Shown here: positions 10,288 to 20,986 of the stretch, piece by piece | How positions within the stretch are numbered: position 1 is the stretch's first letter | How the letters are laid out: the number at the start of each line of letters is the position of its first letter | Assembly: GCF_010093815.1 (NCBI RefSeq) | Contig: NW_022985577.1 | Span: forward strand, 1-64,000 | Direction: 5' to 3' | DNA length: 64,000 bases | DNA from: Pseudovirgaria hyperparasitica | Lineage: Eukaryota > Ascomycota > Dothideomycetes > Acrospermales > Acrospermaceae | Position numbers and translations under genes: made by a program | The notes under the pieces: generated by a model | The model's input: the letters and a program-made list of their open reading frames with translations, nothing else | The model's database searches: none | Told to the model about the DNA's origin: nothing

Positions 10288-13200
10288 ATGAATCAACAGA
10301 GCCAATCCAAGGACGAGGACGATGTGGTAGTTCAAGCGCCTGCGCGATTGTCACAAAGAAAGAAGCTGGGGAGAAGAAGAGAATACTCAACTAGGGCTAT
10401 CTGGCTAGTTCTGCTATGCGTCACCATTCTTGCTTCGTCTGCGCTCGTGAGAGACAATTCAAGAGTTGGTGACCAAGTCCTGGGGCAAAGCAGAATCTTT
10501 CAAAGAGATCAGGCACTGGAGGCATTCAAAAAACACAAACATGATGACGAGGCCTCCCACGATGTATATCCTCGCGTTCTGTATTCAATGCCACGATACT
10601 AACAGGGTCTACATACAGTGCCATCTTGTCCACGAGCCCACAGTCAAAGATAAATGTGCCTTTGTTCAATCGCACTGCGCCGACGAAGCAGCTGGCCTCA
10701 TACCCTACCTCGAAATATACTACTGCAAACTACCGCACGCGCAACCATTCGCCTTTATTGTAATCGTAGTGTGGCTTGGACTCCTCTTTAGCACCATTGG
10801 TATAGCAGCCAGCGACTTCTTCTGTGTGAATCTGAGCACGATATCGAATATGTTGGGCTTGAGCGAGAACGTAGCAGGAGTAACATTGCTGGCTCTCGGA
10901 AATGGAAGCCCGGACGTTTTTTCAACATTTGCCGCTATGAACTCCAATAGCGGAAGTTTGGCTGTTGGCGAACTCGTGGGGGCTGCCGGCTTTATCACAG
11001 CAGTCGTTGCAGGAGCCATGGCGCTGACAAGGCCATTCAAAGTTGCAAAGAAGAGCTTTGTAAGAGATGTTGGATTCTTCATTGTTGCCTCGAGTTTTGC
11101 TCTGATATTCCTAAGAGATGGGATCCTGCATCTATGGGAGTGTATTGCCATGGTAGTTTTCTACCTCATTTATGTCGCCTTCGTGGTGCTTTGGCACATG
11201 CATTTGACGAGGAGAAATCAAGCGCGGGCTCGAGAGGCAGCGGGCAGGAGTCATTTCGTCGGGGCCGAAGACACCGATATCCACGAACCATATCGCGATG
11301 ACGATGACGACGGTGAAGGTGGACGACCAATCGCTGTCCCTGAGCCGTCAGCAGAAGACTTTTCGAATCTTGAATGTGGCGGAGCTCAACAACAACAACA
11401 TGAGTTCGCTGATGATGATGAGGAGACACGCGAGCGATGGCTTGGCGATATCAACAAGAACTTCCGGCTCATACGGCCAAAGATAGCTCGCGAGAGACGA
11501 TCGACAGTGATTCGTCCTAGTCTTGTTGGTGCACTGGAGTTTCAAGCAGTATATCATTCGTTGCAGAAGTCAAGGAACATCCGATCCATACCGATCACGA
11601 TTCGTCGATATTCTGATGATCCGGTGTACACCTCAGCCCAGCAACAAGAGGAAATGTCAAACGATGCAGACCCAGGAGCCCGGCCAATCTATACGATAGA
11701 TGACAGCGCATCACAGCTACAGGTTACGCCACGCAGGATGCAAGTCCAAAACCGGGAACGAGCAGTGTCTGTGAACGACATTGATAGCATGCGTCTAGAT
11801 GTCAGTGCGCTTCGTGGTCATGTTCCCCAGCTTGATGTCATAAGCAGCTCTCCTGGTCCGACCTCTAGCTCTAATTTGCAAGTTCCTACAGAGCTAGTCT
11901 CAAGACCGCCGTCCCCTTCGATATCGGTTACGCCTCCTGTCTCGGCCCATCCTTCGCGGTCGTCCAGCCCGGCAACGAGTAGAGAGAATCGACTCGCACC
12001 TCCTACCTCTGAAGTTTTAGCACCAGATCAACAAACAAGGGCCGTACCCTCAGATCTGGTTAGAAGCCCCACGTTCCCCACACATGCACAGAGTCCAAGT
12101 GGTAGGAATTTCCCAAAACTACCGATTCCGGGTCATTCGCCTCAGTCTATGCGCGGCAGGTCTCCTACAACCTCTCCAATCCCAACCTTTGCAGAACACT
12201 CCCCGGGCCCGACTCACAGTCTCCGTCTCCCCCCACCCAGCCTGACAGCCGATTCATTTCCGCAATTCGCTGACTTGATAGATGAGATTGAGCGTCCAAA
12301 CAAGCCGTTGAAGTGGTGGCCGTACAAGATATTACCGCCCCCCGGAGTCCTGGTCTCCACGCTGTTTCCCACGTTATACCGTTGGCAAGACAAGAATATT
12401 TGGGCAAAGCTTCTGGGCATAGTATCTGCACCTAGTGTTTTTCTCCTCACAATCACTCTTCCTGTTGTCGAGGAAAAGGAGACCAGCGACAAGGATGCCA
12501 TCGACGTCGACGTGCCTACATTAACACTTCTTACACCGGAGCTCGAGGCTCCCAGGCATCCACATTATTCGCGTGCCAGTGGTAGCTCCCGGCAAAGCAC
12601 CATTAATTCGACAGGTCTTCTCGATCCTAATCAGCATTACCGCGACAATCCATCTACTCCAGATGGAGACGGTAATTATTTCGCTGTTCAACCCAACAGC
12701 TACGGCACCTTGTCAACCGACGCACATCACGCCCACCTCTATCATGCACAGCCCATCGTCACATCGCCGTCCCATCCGCACATGCTTCAATCTCCCGAGC
12801 AACTCCCTACTTTAGGCAATAATGGCTCTGAGCTCGTAAACTGGAATCGCTGGCTCGTCATCGTCCAAGTCTTCACCGCGCCTTTCTTCGTCGTTGTAAT
12901 TTGCTGGGCCAATCTCGACGAATCGCATCCGCGCAAGCTCATTCTACCAGCCCTCATATCTCTCCTGTTCTCGCTCCTTGCCTTACTCGCCCTTGTTCTT
13001 ACTACAACCCCGACGCGCCCGCCCACATGGCATAAACTTCTCACCTTTCTCGGGTTTGCCGTCGCGATTGCTTGGATATCAACGATCGCCAACGAGGTTG
13101 TTGGCGTGCTGAAGTGGCTCGGAATTGTGCTCAACATAAGCGACGCAATCCTCGGACTGACGATATTTGCTGTTGGCAACTCTCTCGGTGATCTCGTTGC

Positions 13201-13600
13201 CGACATTACAGTCGCGCGTCTTGGATACCCCGTCATGGCTCTCTCGGCGTGCTTTGGCGGTCCGATGCTGAACATTCTGCTCGGGATCGGCGTCAGTGGG
13301 AGCTGGATCACAGTGAAGAGAGCAAACCGGCATTTGGAGAAACATCCAGGCACTGATTTGCGATTCAAGCCGTATACGCTCGAGGTGAGCAGCACTTTGT
13401 TGATTAGTGGGGCGACCTTGGTTGTTACGCTCGTGGGATTGTTAATTGCGGTGCCGGCGCGTAGATGGAGGATGGACAAGGTAATTGGGTGGGGTTTGAT
13501 TGGAGTCTGGACGGTGAGCACGGCGTTGAATGTTGTGGCTGAAGTGATCGGGTGGAGTAAAGAGATGAGTGATCAGCGTGTATTTGGAGAGATGTTCTGA
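10288..13600 (+). CDS. Sodium/calcium exchanger family protein (CCX/NCX-type cation exchanger)
   Basis: Two exons, join(10288..10563,10619..13600), 1085 residues. The 55-nt intron has GTATAT donor, ACTAAC branch site and TACAG acceptor, and restores the family start ...HD|CHLVHEPTVKDKCAFVQ. The N-terminal alpha repeat carries ALGNGSPDVFSTFAAM and GELVGAAGFITAVVAG; the C-terminal alpha repeat carries FAVGNSLGDLVADITVARLG and FGGPMLNILLGIG. These GNGSPD/GNSLGD signatures line the ion site in the cation/Ca2+ exchanger superfamily. About ten hydrophobic segments flank a long Ser/Pro-rich cytosolic loop (about residues 250-640). Known fungal members of this CCX type sit in vacuolar or other internal membranes; this location is inferred from the family. 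An N-terminal hydrophobic stretch (AIWLVLLCVTILASSALV) may be a signal anchor. Confidence 0.92.
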
Positions 13601-14657
13601 GCAGAAACTCCGGGCAACTTTTGGCTTGTTTTGGCTTGTTCACGCGGTACACCATTTGTTGCATGGGCTTGGATCACTCGTTTGGCGTTGGTACTGGTTT
13701 GTTTGTTCGTTTTGGATAATGGCTACAGAACCCTTGTACATACATACCATTGGTCTTGGACAGTCATACATATCCATTTTCCTCCCGGGAACTATATTAA
13801 TACATCCTACATCCTGAGCTGTTATTTATGCTATGTGAACAACGCACAATTGCCTCCTCTTCTTCTTTTCTGGCATTGCTGGCGCTTCTCAGTTATCGAC
13901 GGCCCCTTTCGAAATACTTGTTGACTCTTATGATGAATTCTTATTTTTTTTTGGATTACAGATCCCTTTCTTTTGGAGGACTAAGCACGACTTCGAAGCG
14001 GTGTTTCGTGTCTTTCGGACGCAGATGACTGGGCATGCATACCATGTATCTAGTTTAATAGAAGACATCGTTCTGAGATTTCGGTTGTTGCTTTTACATA
14101 CATAAGGAAGGAAAGAAAGAAAGGGAAGGCGAGGATAAGGGGGAACCGTCCCTGTGAAGGTGTGAGGACTCCAGGACTAGTGTACAGGTATATAATAATG
14201 GTTCTACGCTGCTGTTTCTGTTGTACGTTGTTTTAGGAAAGTTTTGATGGTAGGAAAGTATGGAACTTTTGTTCGGGGATTGTATATGATGTTGTTGGGA
14301 CACTTTCTGTGAAGTGGATGTTAATAGTGTGACAAGATGGGTCTCGGAAGTAAAACATCGTGGGCAAGTGAGGTGTTGAGCTATCTGGCACTCTGTGTCT
14401 TGCTTGCTTGCTTGCACACGTCCCCGAGCATAGATCAAAACGCAACCATATCACTTTCATAGCTACGACCCATCTAATACCCACACTTCCAAACACGACA
14501 TGCCACCATCTATCATCACTTCCAAGCCAGTACCTGGTATCAAAGCGAGCACAACGTTGAATTCGATATCTCTCTACGAGCTAGCTACTTGACTTTCTCC
14601 ACGACCACCTAGGGCCCGCAGACTATTTCCACTCGTAGACCGACCGCCCCAACAAGC
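13601..14657. other. Intergenic; no gene seen
   Basis: The 3' flank of the exchanger gene and downstream flank of the repeat-precursor gene. Only short ORFs without recognisable features are present. Confidence 0.6.
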
Positions 14658-14682
14658 CGAGCTATATCATCAATATAGCTCG
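14658..14682. repeat. Perfect stem-loop downstream of the precursor gene
   Basis: A 10-bp perfect inverted repeat (CGAGCTATAT / ATATAGCTCG) around a 5-nt loop CATCA. It lies 28 bp beyond the stop of the repeat-precursor gene, so it would be in its 3' UTR. Its role is unknown; it could be an RNA hairpin or a palindromic protein site. Confidence 0.6.
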
Positions 14683-14710
14683 ACTGCTGCACATGCTATG
14701 CTCTCTCGTC

Positions 14711-15256
14711 TCAACCGAGAACTGTCGCCGCGTCGGCGGCGTTGACCTCCTCGGTGTAGGCGTTGGTTCCGTCTTCGGCTTTCTGGAGGACTAGGATGTA
14801 GTTGACGGCGTCGGTGCTGAGCTCGCTGCGCTTTCCGAGGACGGTAGCGGCATCCGCGGCGTTGACTTCGTCGGTGTAGGCGTTGGTTCCGTCTTGGGCC
14901 TTCTGCAGGACCAAGATATAGTTTACTGCGTCGGTGCTCAGCTCGGCACGTCTCCCGAGAACTGCCTTTGCGTCGGCAGCGTTGATCTCCTCGGAATAAG
15001 CATTGGTCCCATCTTCGGCTTTTTGAAGGACCAAGATATAGTTGACGGCGTCGGTGCTGAGTTCACTACGCTCTCCGAGGACTACCTTTGCGTCGGCAGC
15101 GTTAATCTCCTCGGTATAGGCGTTGGTTCCGTCTTGGGCCTTCTGCAGGACCAAGATGTAGTTGACGGCGTCAGTGCTGAGTTCGCTGCGCTTGATAGCA
15201 AGAGGAGCTGCTGTAACAGTGGCGGCCAGAAAGGCAAGTGCGAGTTGACGGAGCAT
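14711..15256 (-). CDS. Secreted tandem-repeat (Kex2-processed) peptide precursor, candidate RiPP precursor
   Basis: A 181-residue single-exon protein with a good start context (CAAAATG). Residues 1-17 are a signal peptide (MLRQLALAFLAATVTAA), followed by PLAIKR. Then come four near-identical 40-residue units, each starting S/A-ELSTDAVNYILVLQKA and ending in VLG plus a two-residue linker: ER after unit 1, RR after unit 2, KR after unit 3; unit 4 ends at the stop. KR and RR are Kex2-type sites; ER is degenerate. This is the architecture of Kex2-processed repeat precursors of UstYa-dependent fungal peptides. Three UstYa-family genes follow within 6 kb, one divergent 916 bp away. Each unit has two Tyr (positions 10 and 24); the Tyr followed by aliphatic residues (YILVL) is my guess for the core. 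Alternatives are a repetitive secreted effector; the repeats do not look like alpha-pheromone. Confidence 0.8.
   Translation of the reverse strand: MLRQLALAFLAATVTAAPLAIKRSELSTDAVNYILVLQKAQDGTNAYTEEINAADAKVVLGERSELSTDAVNYILVLQKAEDGTNAYSEEINAADAKAVLGRRAELSTDAVNYILVLQKAQDGTNAYTDEVNAADAATVLGKRSELSTDAVNYILVLQKAEDGTNAYTEEVNAADAATVLG
14714..15187 (-). repeat. Four tandem 120-bp coding repeats
   Basis: Units 15068-15187, 14948-15067, 14828-14947 and 14714-14827 (the last lacks the linker codons). They differ mainly at third codon positions; the few protein changes are conservative (Q/E, T/S, E/D, I/V) plus changes just before VLG. This indicates purifying selection on the peptide, not only recent duplication. 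Confidence 0.9.
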
Positions 15257-16172
15257 TTTGGCAGTTTGGGAATGGAACAATGTAGATACTCGGTTGGTCT
15301 GTTGAAGAGAGAAGTGTTTGCGTTGGAGATATTTCCGACAGCAGTGATTGTGCGAGATATTAATATTTTTTTCGAACCTCAGGTCGATTAAAGCTATAGT
15401 TAAAGATACACTCCTCAACCCACAATGCTAATGTCACATCTCGAGTGACCATGTCATCCCTCGCTGCATGTACAGGCTCCAGATGTGCAGATTATAGTGC
15501 ACAAGCTCGGTTGAAAAGCTTCAGAAAGAGAATATGCGCAAGGATTGAGAAAGTCTTGCTTGTCCCCATCTACCTTATCTAATCATTTAGCTGTATATCA
15601 AGTGTCATCTTAGCAAAATTCGTAGTGTATCAGACACCTCACTGTTGCCACTAACACATAACTTCATCAGTAAGCCATCTACTCCAACTCGCAAGCACTA
15701 GCCGCAGCTTTACTAAACCTGCATTCTCCCTGTCACCGATGTAACCATCGCGGGCCTGAGTATTGGATTGGACTTTGCTTCATCGAGTAATATGTTTTGC
15801 ACACGGATGTCACCTACAGGGGTAGCCTGCGAGATGGACAGCATAACAAACCACCTCATTGAATAGGCTCGGCAGGCTTTCTGTATCCATCAAAAGGGGG
15901 GGTGACTTCGAATGAACCATACATTACCTACCCCCTCCCTTGAAGTAGGGTAGTCTTTACGTCTTACAATAAGCAGATTATATGCATATAAGCCAAGTAA
16001 TCATCTGCATTGCAAGAGTGCCACACAGATCAACGAAAATCTGGCGCAAATCTACTTCCCCTTGTAGACCATTGAAGCTGTCACAGCAAAGTCTAAACAC
16101 CTCCTCCTCCAGCATGACCTGTCCTACCCTCACTTCCCCTCCTGAAATTCACCTCTCTCCACCGCCGTCTAT
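15257..16172. promoter_or_regulatory. Divergent promoter between the precursor and first UstYa-family gene
   Basis: A 916-bp gap with no gene. It holds an inverted repeat CTACCC-N14-GGGTAG (15928-15953) and a related CAGGGGTAG (15817-15825). The same GGGGTA(G) core recurs in the second divergent promoter of this locus, so a shared regulator is possible but unproven. Confidence 0.45.
15928..15953. promoter_or_regulatory. Inverted repeat CTACCC-N14-GGGTAG, candidate regulator site
   Basis: Palindromic half-sites with a 14-bp spacer, 220 bp upstream of the first UstYa-family start. The layout (inverted C/G-rich triplet-containing half-sites) resembles sites of zinc-cluster dimers, but no such regulator gene is in the window. 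Functional status is inference only. Confidence 0.3.
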
Positions 16173-17086
16173 ATGGACCAGCTACACGAGCAACAGTACG
16201 CTCTACTACCCTCAGAGAATGGCGACGAGCCTTCCAAGGTCGTGGAAGAAGTTGGGCCGCGTGTGCGCGAATCTTGGTCTTTCCGGATAGCCAGTTTGAT
16301 ATTATTCGGCTTGCTCACACTGTTGATTTTCCTCGCTCAGAACATAGGTCCAAACGACAAAAAGTGTACTAAGCAGCTAAATCTATGGTGTATGTGACCA
16401 AAACTCTCTTTCGTGTGCTGTATACTAATGCTACTTGAATTTCACAGCTCCGCTACTAGACTCAGTGGAATACTACGAAACGGACTTTGGCAACGAGTTT
16501 AACTCGACAAGCATCTACCGTGGACTTCCTACGCCGGAGAGAGAGGAAGCTTGGAACAAACTGGTTACCAGTTCGTAGATTATGACTTTCATTTCCAACT
16601 TAAATCTTACCATAACCGTAGAACATGCCATTGAAGTTCCAGTCGACAAGATACATGGTCTCAACCGTACGGAAGCCGATATGATGAAGCATGTCCCTTC
16701 AGATATCGGGACGGGCTACATTGGACTTGTAGAAGTCTTCCATCAGCTTCACTGCTTGGTGGGTCAACTCATAAGCCCTCGATTGATAGGCGATGACATC
16801 TGACCACAACACATAGAACATGCTTCGAGTCTACACATGGGTACAAGCCGGCAAATACCCAAACCCACCGCCTATGCTGGCGATGAGCGAAGTGCAGAAC
16901 CGCATGCATGTTGACCACTGCATTGAGTCCTTGCGACTCGTGTTTCAGTGCTGGAGCGATGTAACGCCTGTTTTGATCAAGTTGGGCGGACCAGTTGGGC
17001 GCAAAGCGGATTTCAACACCCACCACAAGTGTCGTAACTTTGACAAAATCGAGGAATGGATTGATGAAAAATGGACAGTGCCGTGA
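16173..17086 (+). CDS. UstYa-family (DUF3328) oxidase-like membrane protein, copy A
   Basis: Four exons, join(16173..16389,16448..16570,16622..16758,16817..17086), 248 residues, the usual family length. One membrane span at about residues 37-55 near the N-terminus, then a lumenal domain with SPLLDSVEYY, YRGLPTPEREEAW, VPVDKIHGLNRTEAD and the two family-defining HxxHC motifs, HQLHC (154-158) and HVDHC (190-194), and a C-terminal FDKIEEWIDEKW. UstYa-type proteins catalyse oxidative cyclisation of ribosomal peptides in several fungal pathways; the HxxHC motifs are thought to bind the metal. All splice junctions keep frame (phases 1, 1, 0). It is divergent from the repeat precursor and probably acts on it. 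Confidence in the family is very high; the substrate is inferred. Confidence 0.93.
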
Positions 17087-18614
17087 TTCCAAGGGATTCT
17101 TTCACGTCGAGATGCATGTAGTTACTATGAGTTGCATCATGTCAAATCGAAACGCCGGTGGCGACAATCACCTCTTCTCGTCGGCTCATCTCTGAGTAAC
17201 AAAGTAAACACATGCAATGACTGCTGACAGTCATGAATCAATCGAATCGTACAAAGCTTGTGTATCTTACTCAATATCATACCTCGCCGCCTCAAGTAGA
17301 TCCTGGATCCCGTCACATGCTCTTTCATGCATAAGGCTCAGCTCAAGCTGACTGCTTCAAGAATTCTACCGACCAGAACTCTCTCCTCGCCTGGCCTGCA
17401 AGCCGAGAGCCTCTACGCAATATCCATTCTGGGACTGGGACACTCACGCAGACGTTGCGCCAGGGATGCGGGGTTCTGTTACACTGACCAGATCACGTTC
17501 AATAAGGCTTGTTTCGTCTAAGTAGAAGCTTGCCCATGCTTATTCGTGCTTATTGCTTCCACTAATTTTTTCGCACATTGTCTCCCAAGAGAGCGATGGT
17601 GGCAAGACCTGGCAAACTCAACAAATGCGTGCCTGCTGTGCGACGCTTCGCTCACTTGAAGTGGTCCAGCTGTGACGAGAGTCCCACAGCCTTTGTCGAG
17701 TCATCAAAGCTCCTCCTGCCTATGCAAGTTAGTACTTATATTCACTGAACAGCGATGAAAAAGTAGCAGATTGCTTGTTAGTCCGTAATTTGTGGCGCCC
17801 ATGGACAATGTCAAGTCACTGAAGTATCTACTAAATCACTGTTACTCTAAAGACTACTTCGGGTGTTGAGACCGCATTTACTTGATATAGTAGGTCACTA
17901 CATCAATGCAGACTAGTTGTCAGTGTGAGCGCTAATCTCGCCCTCAACACTCACTCGCCCCCATGATCAAAGAAGCTCTTGATATCCTGACATGGACATA
18001 ACATGCAGTAAGAAATACGCCTATACGTTCCACCACATACGAGGCCAGCAGATCGAGAGTCGAGGCTCAATTGGAATGGTAGCTACATGTGAGACTGCAA
18101 TCTGACAGTCTACTAGCACAGTTGAGCACAGGAGGGTCTTACTATGGCATATGAAAAGGGGCCTCTGTCCTTAGAGATACACAGTATCCTAGCTACTATG
18201 CATTGCATCACAATGGACATTCATCAGTTCTAAGCTCACACAGCTGTTGTAGCAATCAATTCTCGACATGCCTACTGGTCGGTGTAATCTTAGTAATCAT
18301 GACGAGGCTCCATCTTGGAAGGCCGGGGTGACATGCCTCATTTGTCTTGATGAGGATAGATTCGCGCACCACGATCTTTACGCCTAGAGAGAGTGATTAT
18401 GTTCTGAACAATCTGGAGGCTAGTAAAGTCCTTCTGAACATGCCGAATAATGCAAAACCCGCCATCTTACGATGCGCTGATTATTCATATCTCCCTAATT
18501 CTTCCCTGCAGTAGGGGTAGTCTGTCACCAATGGCTTGGATGAATGCTATTTCATTGAATGTGACATCGTAATAAGCGTGTGTGTGTAGACACGAGACTA
18601 TACAGCTCAGAAGC
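17087..18614. other. Intergenic between convergent UstYa-family genes A and B
   Basis: About 1.5 kb without a convincing ORF. One GTAGGGGTAG motif lies at 18511-18520, just beyond the 3' end of copy B. No remnant of a tailoring enzyme, transporter or regulator could be read here. Confidence 0.5.
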
Positions 18615-19576
18615 TCAACGAGATAAGACAAGTTCATTCTAGCCGAAAGTGCCATCTGGAAACCTAGTACCATGTCGAAGCGTAGCACTTACAATGCTAT
18701 CAAATCGCTTGCACTGGTGTGCCGCTCCAAAGTCTTCTTTTGCAGGGCCGCCGTCCTCTCCTTCGTACCACAGATATGGTGTCAGATCGGCGTTGCACAT
18801 AAGAGCCTGGCGAAGTGTTGATATGCAATGACTCACGTGCGCCCGTGATTCATTGTGCTCCAAGAATGATGGCCTAAGATCTTTCGGATACTGGTCTTGC
18901 CAGACATATTGACGTACGGAATTGAGGCAGTGGAGATGATGAAAGACTTCGATTGTGCCGATATATCCGTTCTTGTTATTGTCGCCAGATTTCAGTAGTT
19001 TGCTTTCAGTGGAACGGTTGAGTAGGGTAATGCTGGCCTTGGGTATGAACACTGGAGGCACTAATTGCCGACACCACATCAGCTTTGCCCAATTGAAGAG
19101 ACGTAGGAGGAGGACTTACTTGCTTCGAGCGCCTTCCAGTTGCGCTCACGCTCAGGTGTTGGAGGACCGTTATATAGGTCGCTCGATGAGAAGTTGTAGA
19201 GCTCGTATTCCACTGAATCGAGTATTGGGGCTGTAAAGAGTCAGTCACGCGATAATCCAACTCCAATTGAACAAAAGTCCGTACACCAAAGGGCTGTTTG
19301 TCTCAGACATTCTTTGATAGAACATGTCGAGCTGCTCATATACCACTGCACGATTGCTCCGTAAAAAAACATGCATATACATATGCATTGCCAAAGCAGG
19401 CGAGAGTATTCCTCCAACCTCTTGCCATTGATGGAAGTGCGATCTTCCTTATCGAACAACGAAGGCTCTTCGTCGTTTGCTGGAGCATATCTCACTTCTT
19501 TCACGGGCTTCAACCACTTTGACAGCATTGGGGAGAGGTCTTTGAGATCACAATTTCTAGATATCACTGTTGTCAT
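18615..19576 (-). CDS. UstYa-family (DUF3328) oxidase-like membrane protein, copy B
   Basis: Exons complement(join(18615..18638,18693..19060,19120..19230,19285..19576)), 264 residues. A hydrophobic, Cys-rich segment at about 59-79 is the membrane span. The body has SPILDSVEYELY, YNGPPTPERERNW, and HxxHC motifs HHLHC (174-178) and HVSHC (208-212), then HQCKRFDSI. It differs from copies A and C: the intron directly after the first HxxHC is missing, the VPxDxIxxLN segment is altered (VFIPKASITLLNRS), and the tail is shorter. The last short exon (ending NELVLSR) is the least certain: it rests on a perfect GTAAGT donor at 18692; without this intron the protein would end at 18639. The start could also be the ATG at 19528. 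It faces copy C across a 468-bp promoter. Confidence 0.9.
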
Positions 19577-20044
19577 TGTAACGCATCATTTGACCACCGC
19601 AATACTCGTCTGTAGTACCCTGGGTCACTGAGCTCACCCATGACTAAAATGTAACCCGGGATATGTGCCGGCCGAGAGACCGGGTCTTGCGGATGAGCCA
19701 AGGTCGAAACATAGAGCCACAGGTAGGGGTATGATGCAGTGAGAATCTAGTGTGGTCGAAATCTGGAGGAGGGGGCCTCTAGATTTGATGCTTTACATGT
19801 TGTATGGTGTAGCCGAGTGCTGCGTAAGCGCGGTGATGGCATGTAACTTCGACGCATATCTAGAAACCTGCAATTTGTATTTTGCCTCTGTAGAGAGCAT
19901 GTAAGGCCGATGTAACATGTCATACTTTTGTCCTTAAGCGGCGCAAAGTGGATGGCGGGACATTTCCTCAACTCTCGTCTGCTCCTCCTGCCCACGGACG
20001 ACTCGCTGAGGTTCACAAGCTCGATTCAAACATCTTGTTCCATC
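19577..20044. promoter_or_regulatory. Divergent promoter between UstYa-family genes B and C
   Basis: A 468-bp gap. It contains GTAGGGGTATG (19723-19733), similar to the motif in the other divergent promoter of the locus. No ORF of note. Confidence 0.4.
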
Positions 20045-20986
20045 ATGTCTCTAGAACAGAAAACTATTTCCTTGTTCGAAAGTGATCAAGGGCTTGGTGC
20101 TCGGTTTGAGTATATGAAACTGACGCCTCCCAGCATGTTTGTACGATATAAAGCACGCATGCCTGGAAGCGTACTGTCGGTGCTCTATCTTTGCATTATA
20201 TCCACATTCATAGCTTGTTGCATCCTTATTTTCCACCGACCGAGCGACGTGCAATGTGCAAAGCAGCTGAGTTCTTACTGTATGTTGCAGCACTTGCCAT
20301 GCAAGCCTGGGATGTTGACGCAAACAAACAGCACCGGCTCTAGAGGCTGTGGAATACGTGAACATTGATTTCGACGCTGATTTCGATGCTCACGGTATAT
20401 ATCGCGGACCTCCAACACCTGAGAGAGAACAGGCATGGTTTAATCTGACGACAAGTAAGTCCTGAGCAATGCGTCTACATATTCGTGCAATGTAAAAGAG
20501 CCATGTGCTAACAGAACTGTCAGGGCCTGGGATTGAAGTTCCCAGAGACAGGATTCATCTGTTGAACCGGACAGAAGCAGACAACTTACAGCATGTTCCC
20601 GCGGAAGTTGGTACAGGCTATACTGCCATATTAGAAGTTTATCACCAGCTGCATTGTCTTGTGAGTCGGGACTCGAGAAATTCGCCTCCAGGAAACTTAC
20701 TTGTCTACAGAACATGATTCGAGGATACACATGGTGGCAAGTTGGCAAATATCCTGGTACTCCAGATGGTCTGTCCGAGGATCGACTGATGAACAGAATG
20801 CATGTAGATCATTGCATTGAGAGCTTACGCATGTCTTTGCAATGTTTCGGGGACGTCACCCCATTGTTGATACGCGAGGTACCACATTCTTTCATCGGAG
20901 GCAAAGCGGACTTCAATACACATCATCGATGTAGGAACTTCGATAGGATCCAGGAATGGGTAGATGTGAACTACGCTGTGCTTTGA
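20045..20986 (+). CDS. UstYa-family (DUF3328) oxidase-like membrane protein, copy C
   Basis: Four exons, join(20045..20279,20332..20454,20515..20660,20711..20986), 259 residues. Membrane span at about 42-63 (VLSVLYLCIISTFIACCILI), then SPALEAVEYVN, YRGPPTPEREQAW, VPRDRIHLLNRTEAD, HQLHC (163-167) and HVDHC (199-203), ending FDRIQEWVDVNYAVL. Intron positions and phases are identical to copy A, so A and C are the closer pair and probably arose by duplication. By family it should modify a peptide in the secretory pathway; the repeat precursor 5 kb away is the obvious candidate substrate. It is the last gene of the locus; the next 1.8 kb are empty. Confidence 0.93.

Noticed and set aside
14711-15256. 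Alpha-type mating pheromone precursor
   Set aside because: Kex2-separated repeats fit, but the 38-residue units are far longer than pheromone peptides and lack the expected short C-terminal pheromone pattern.
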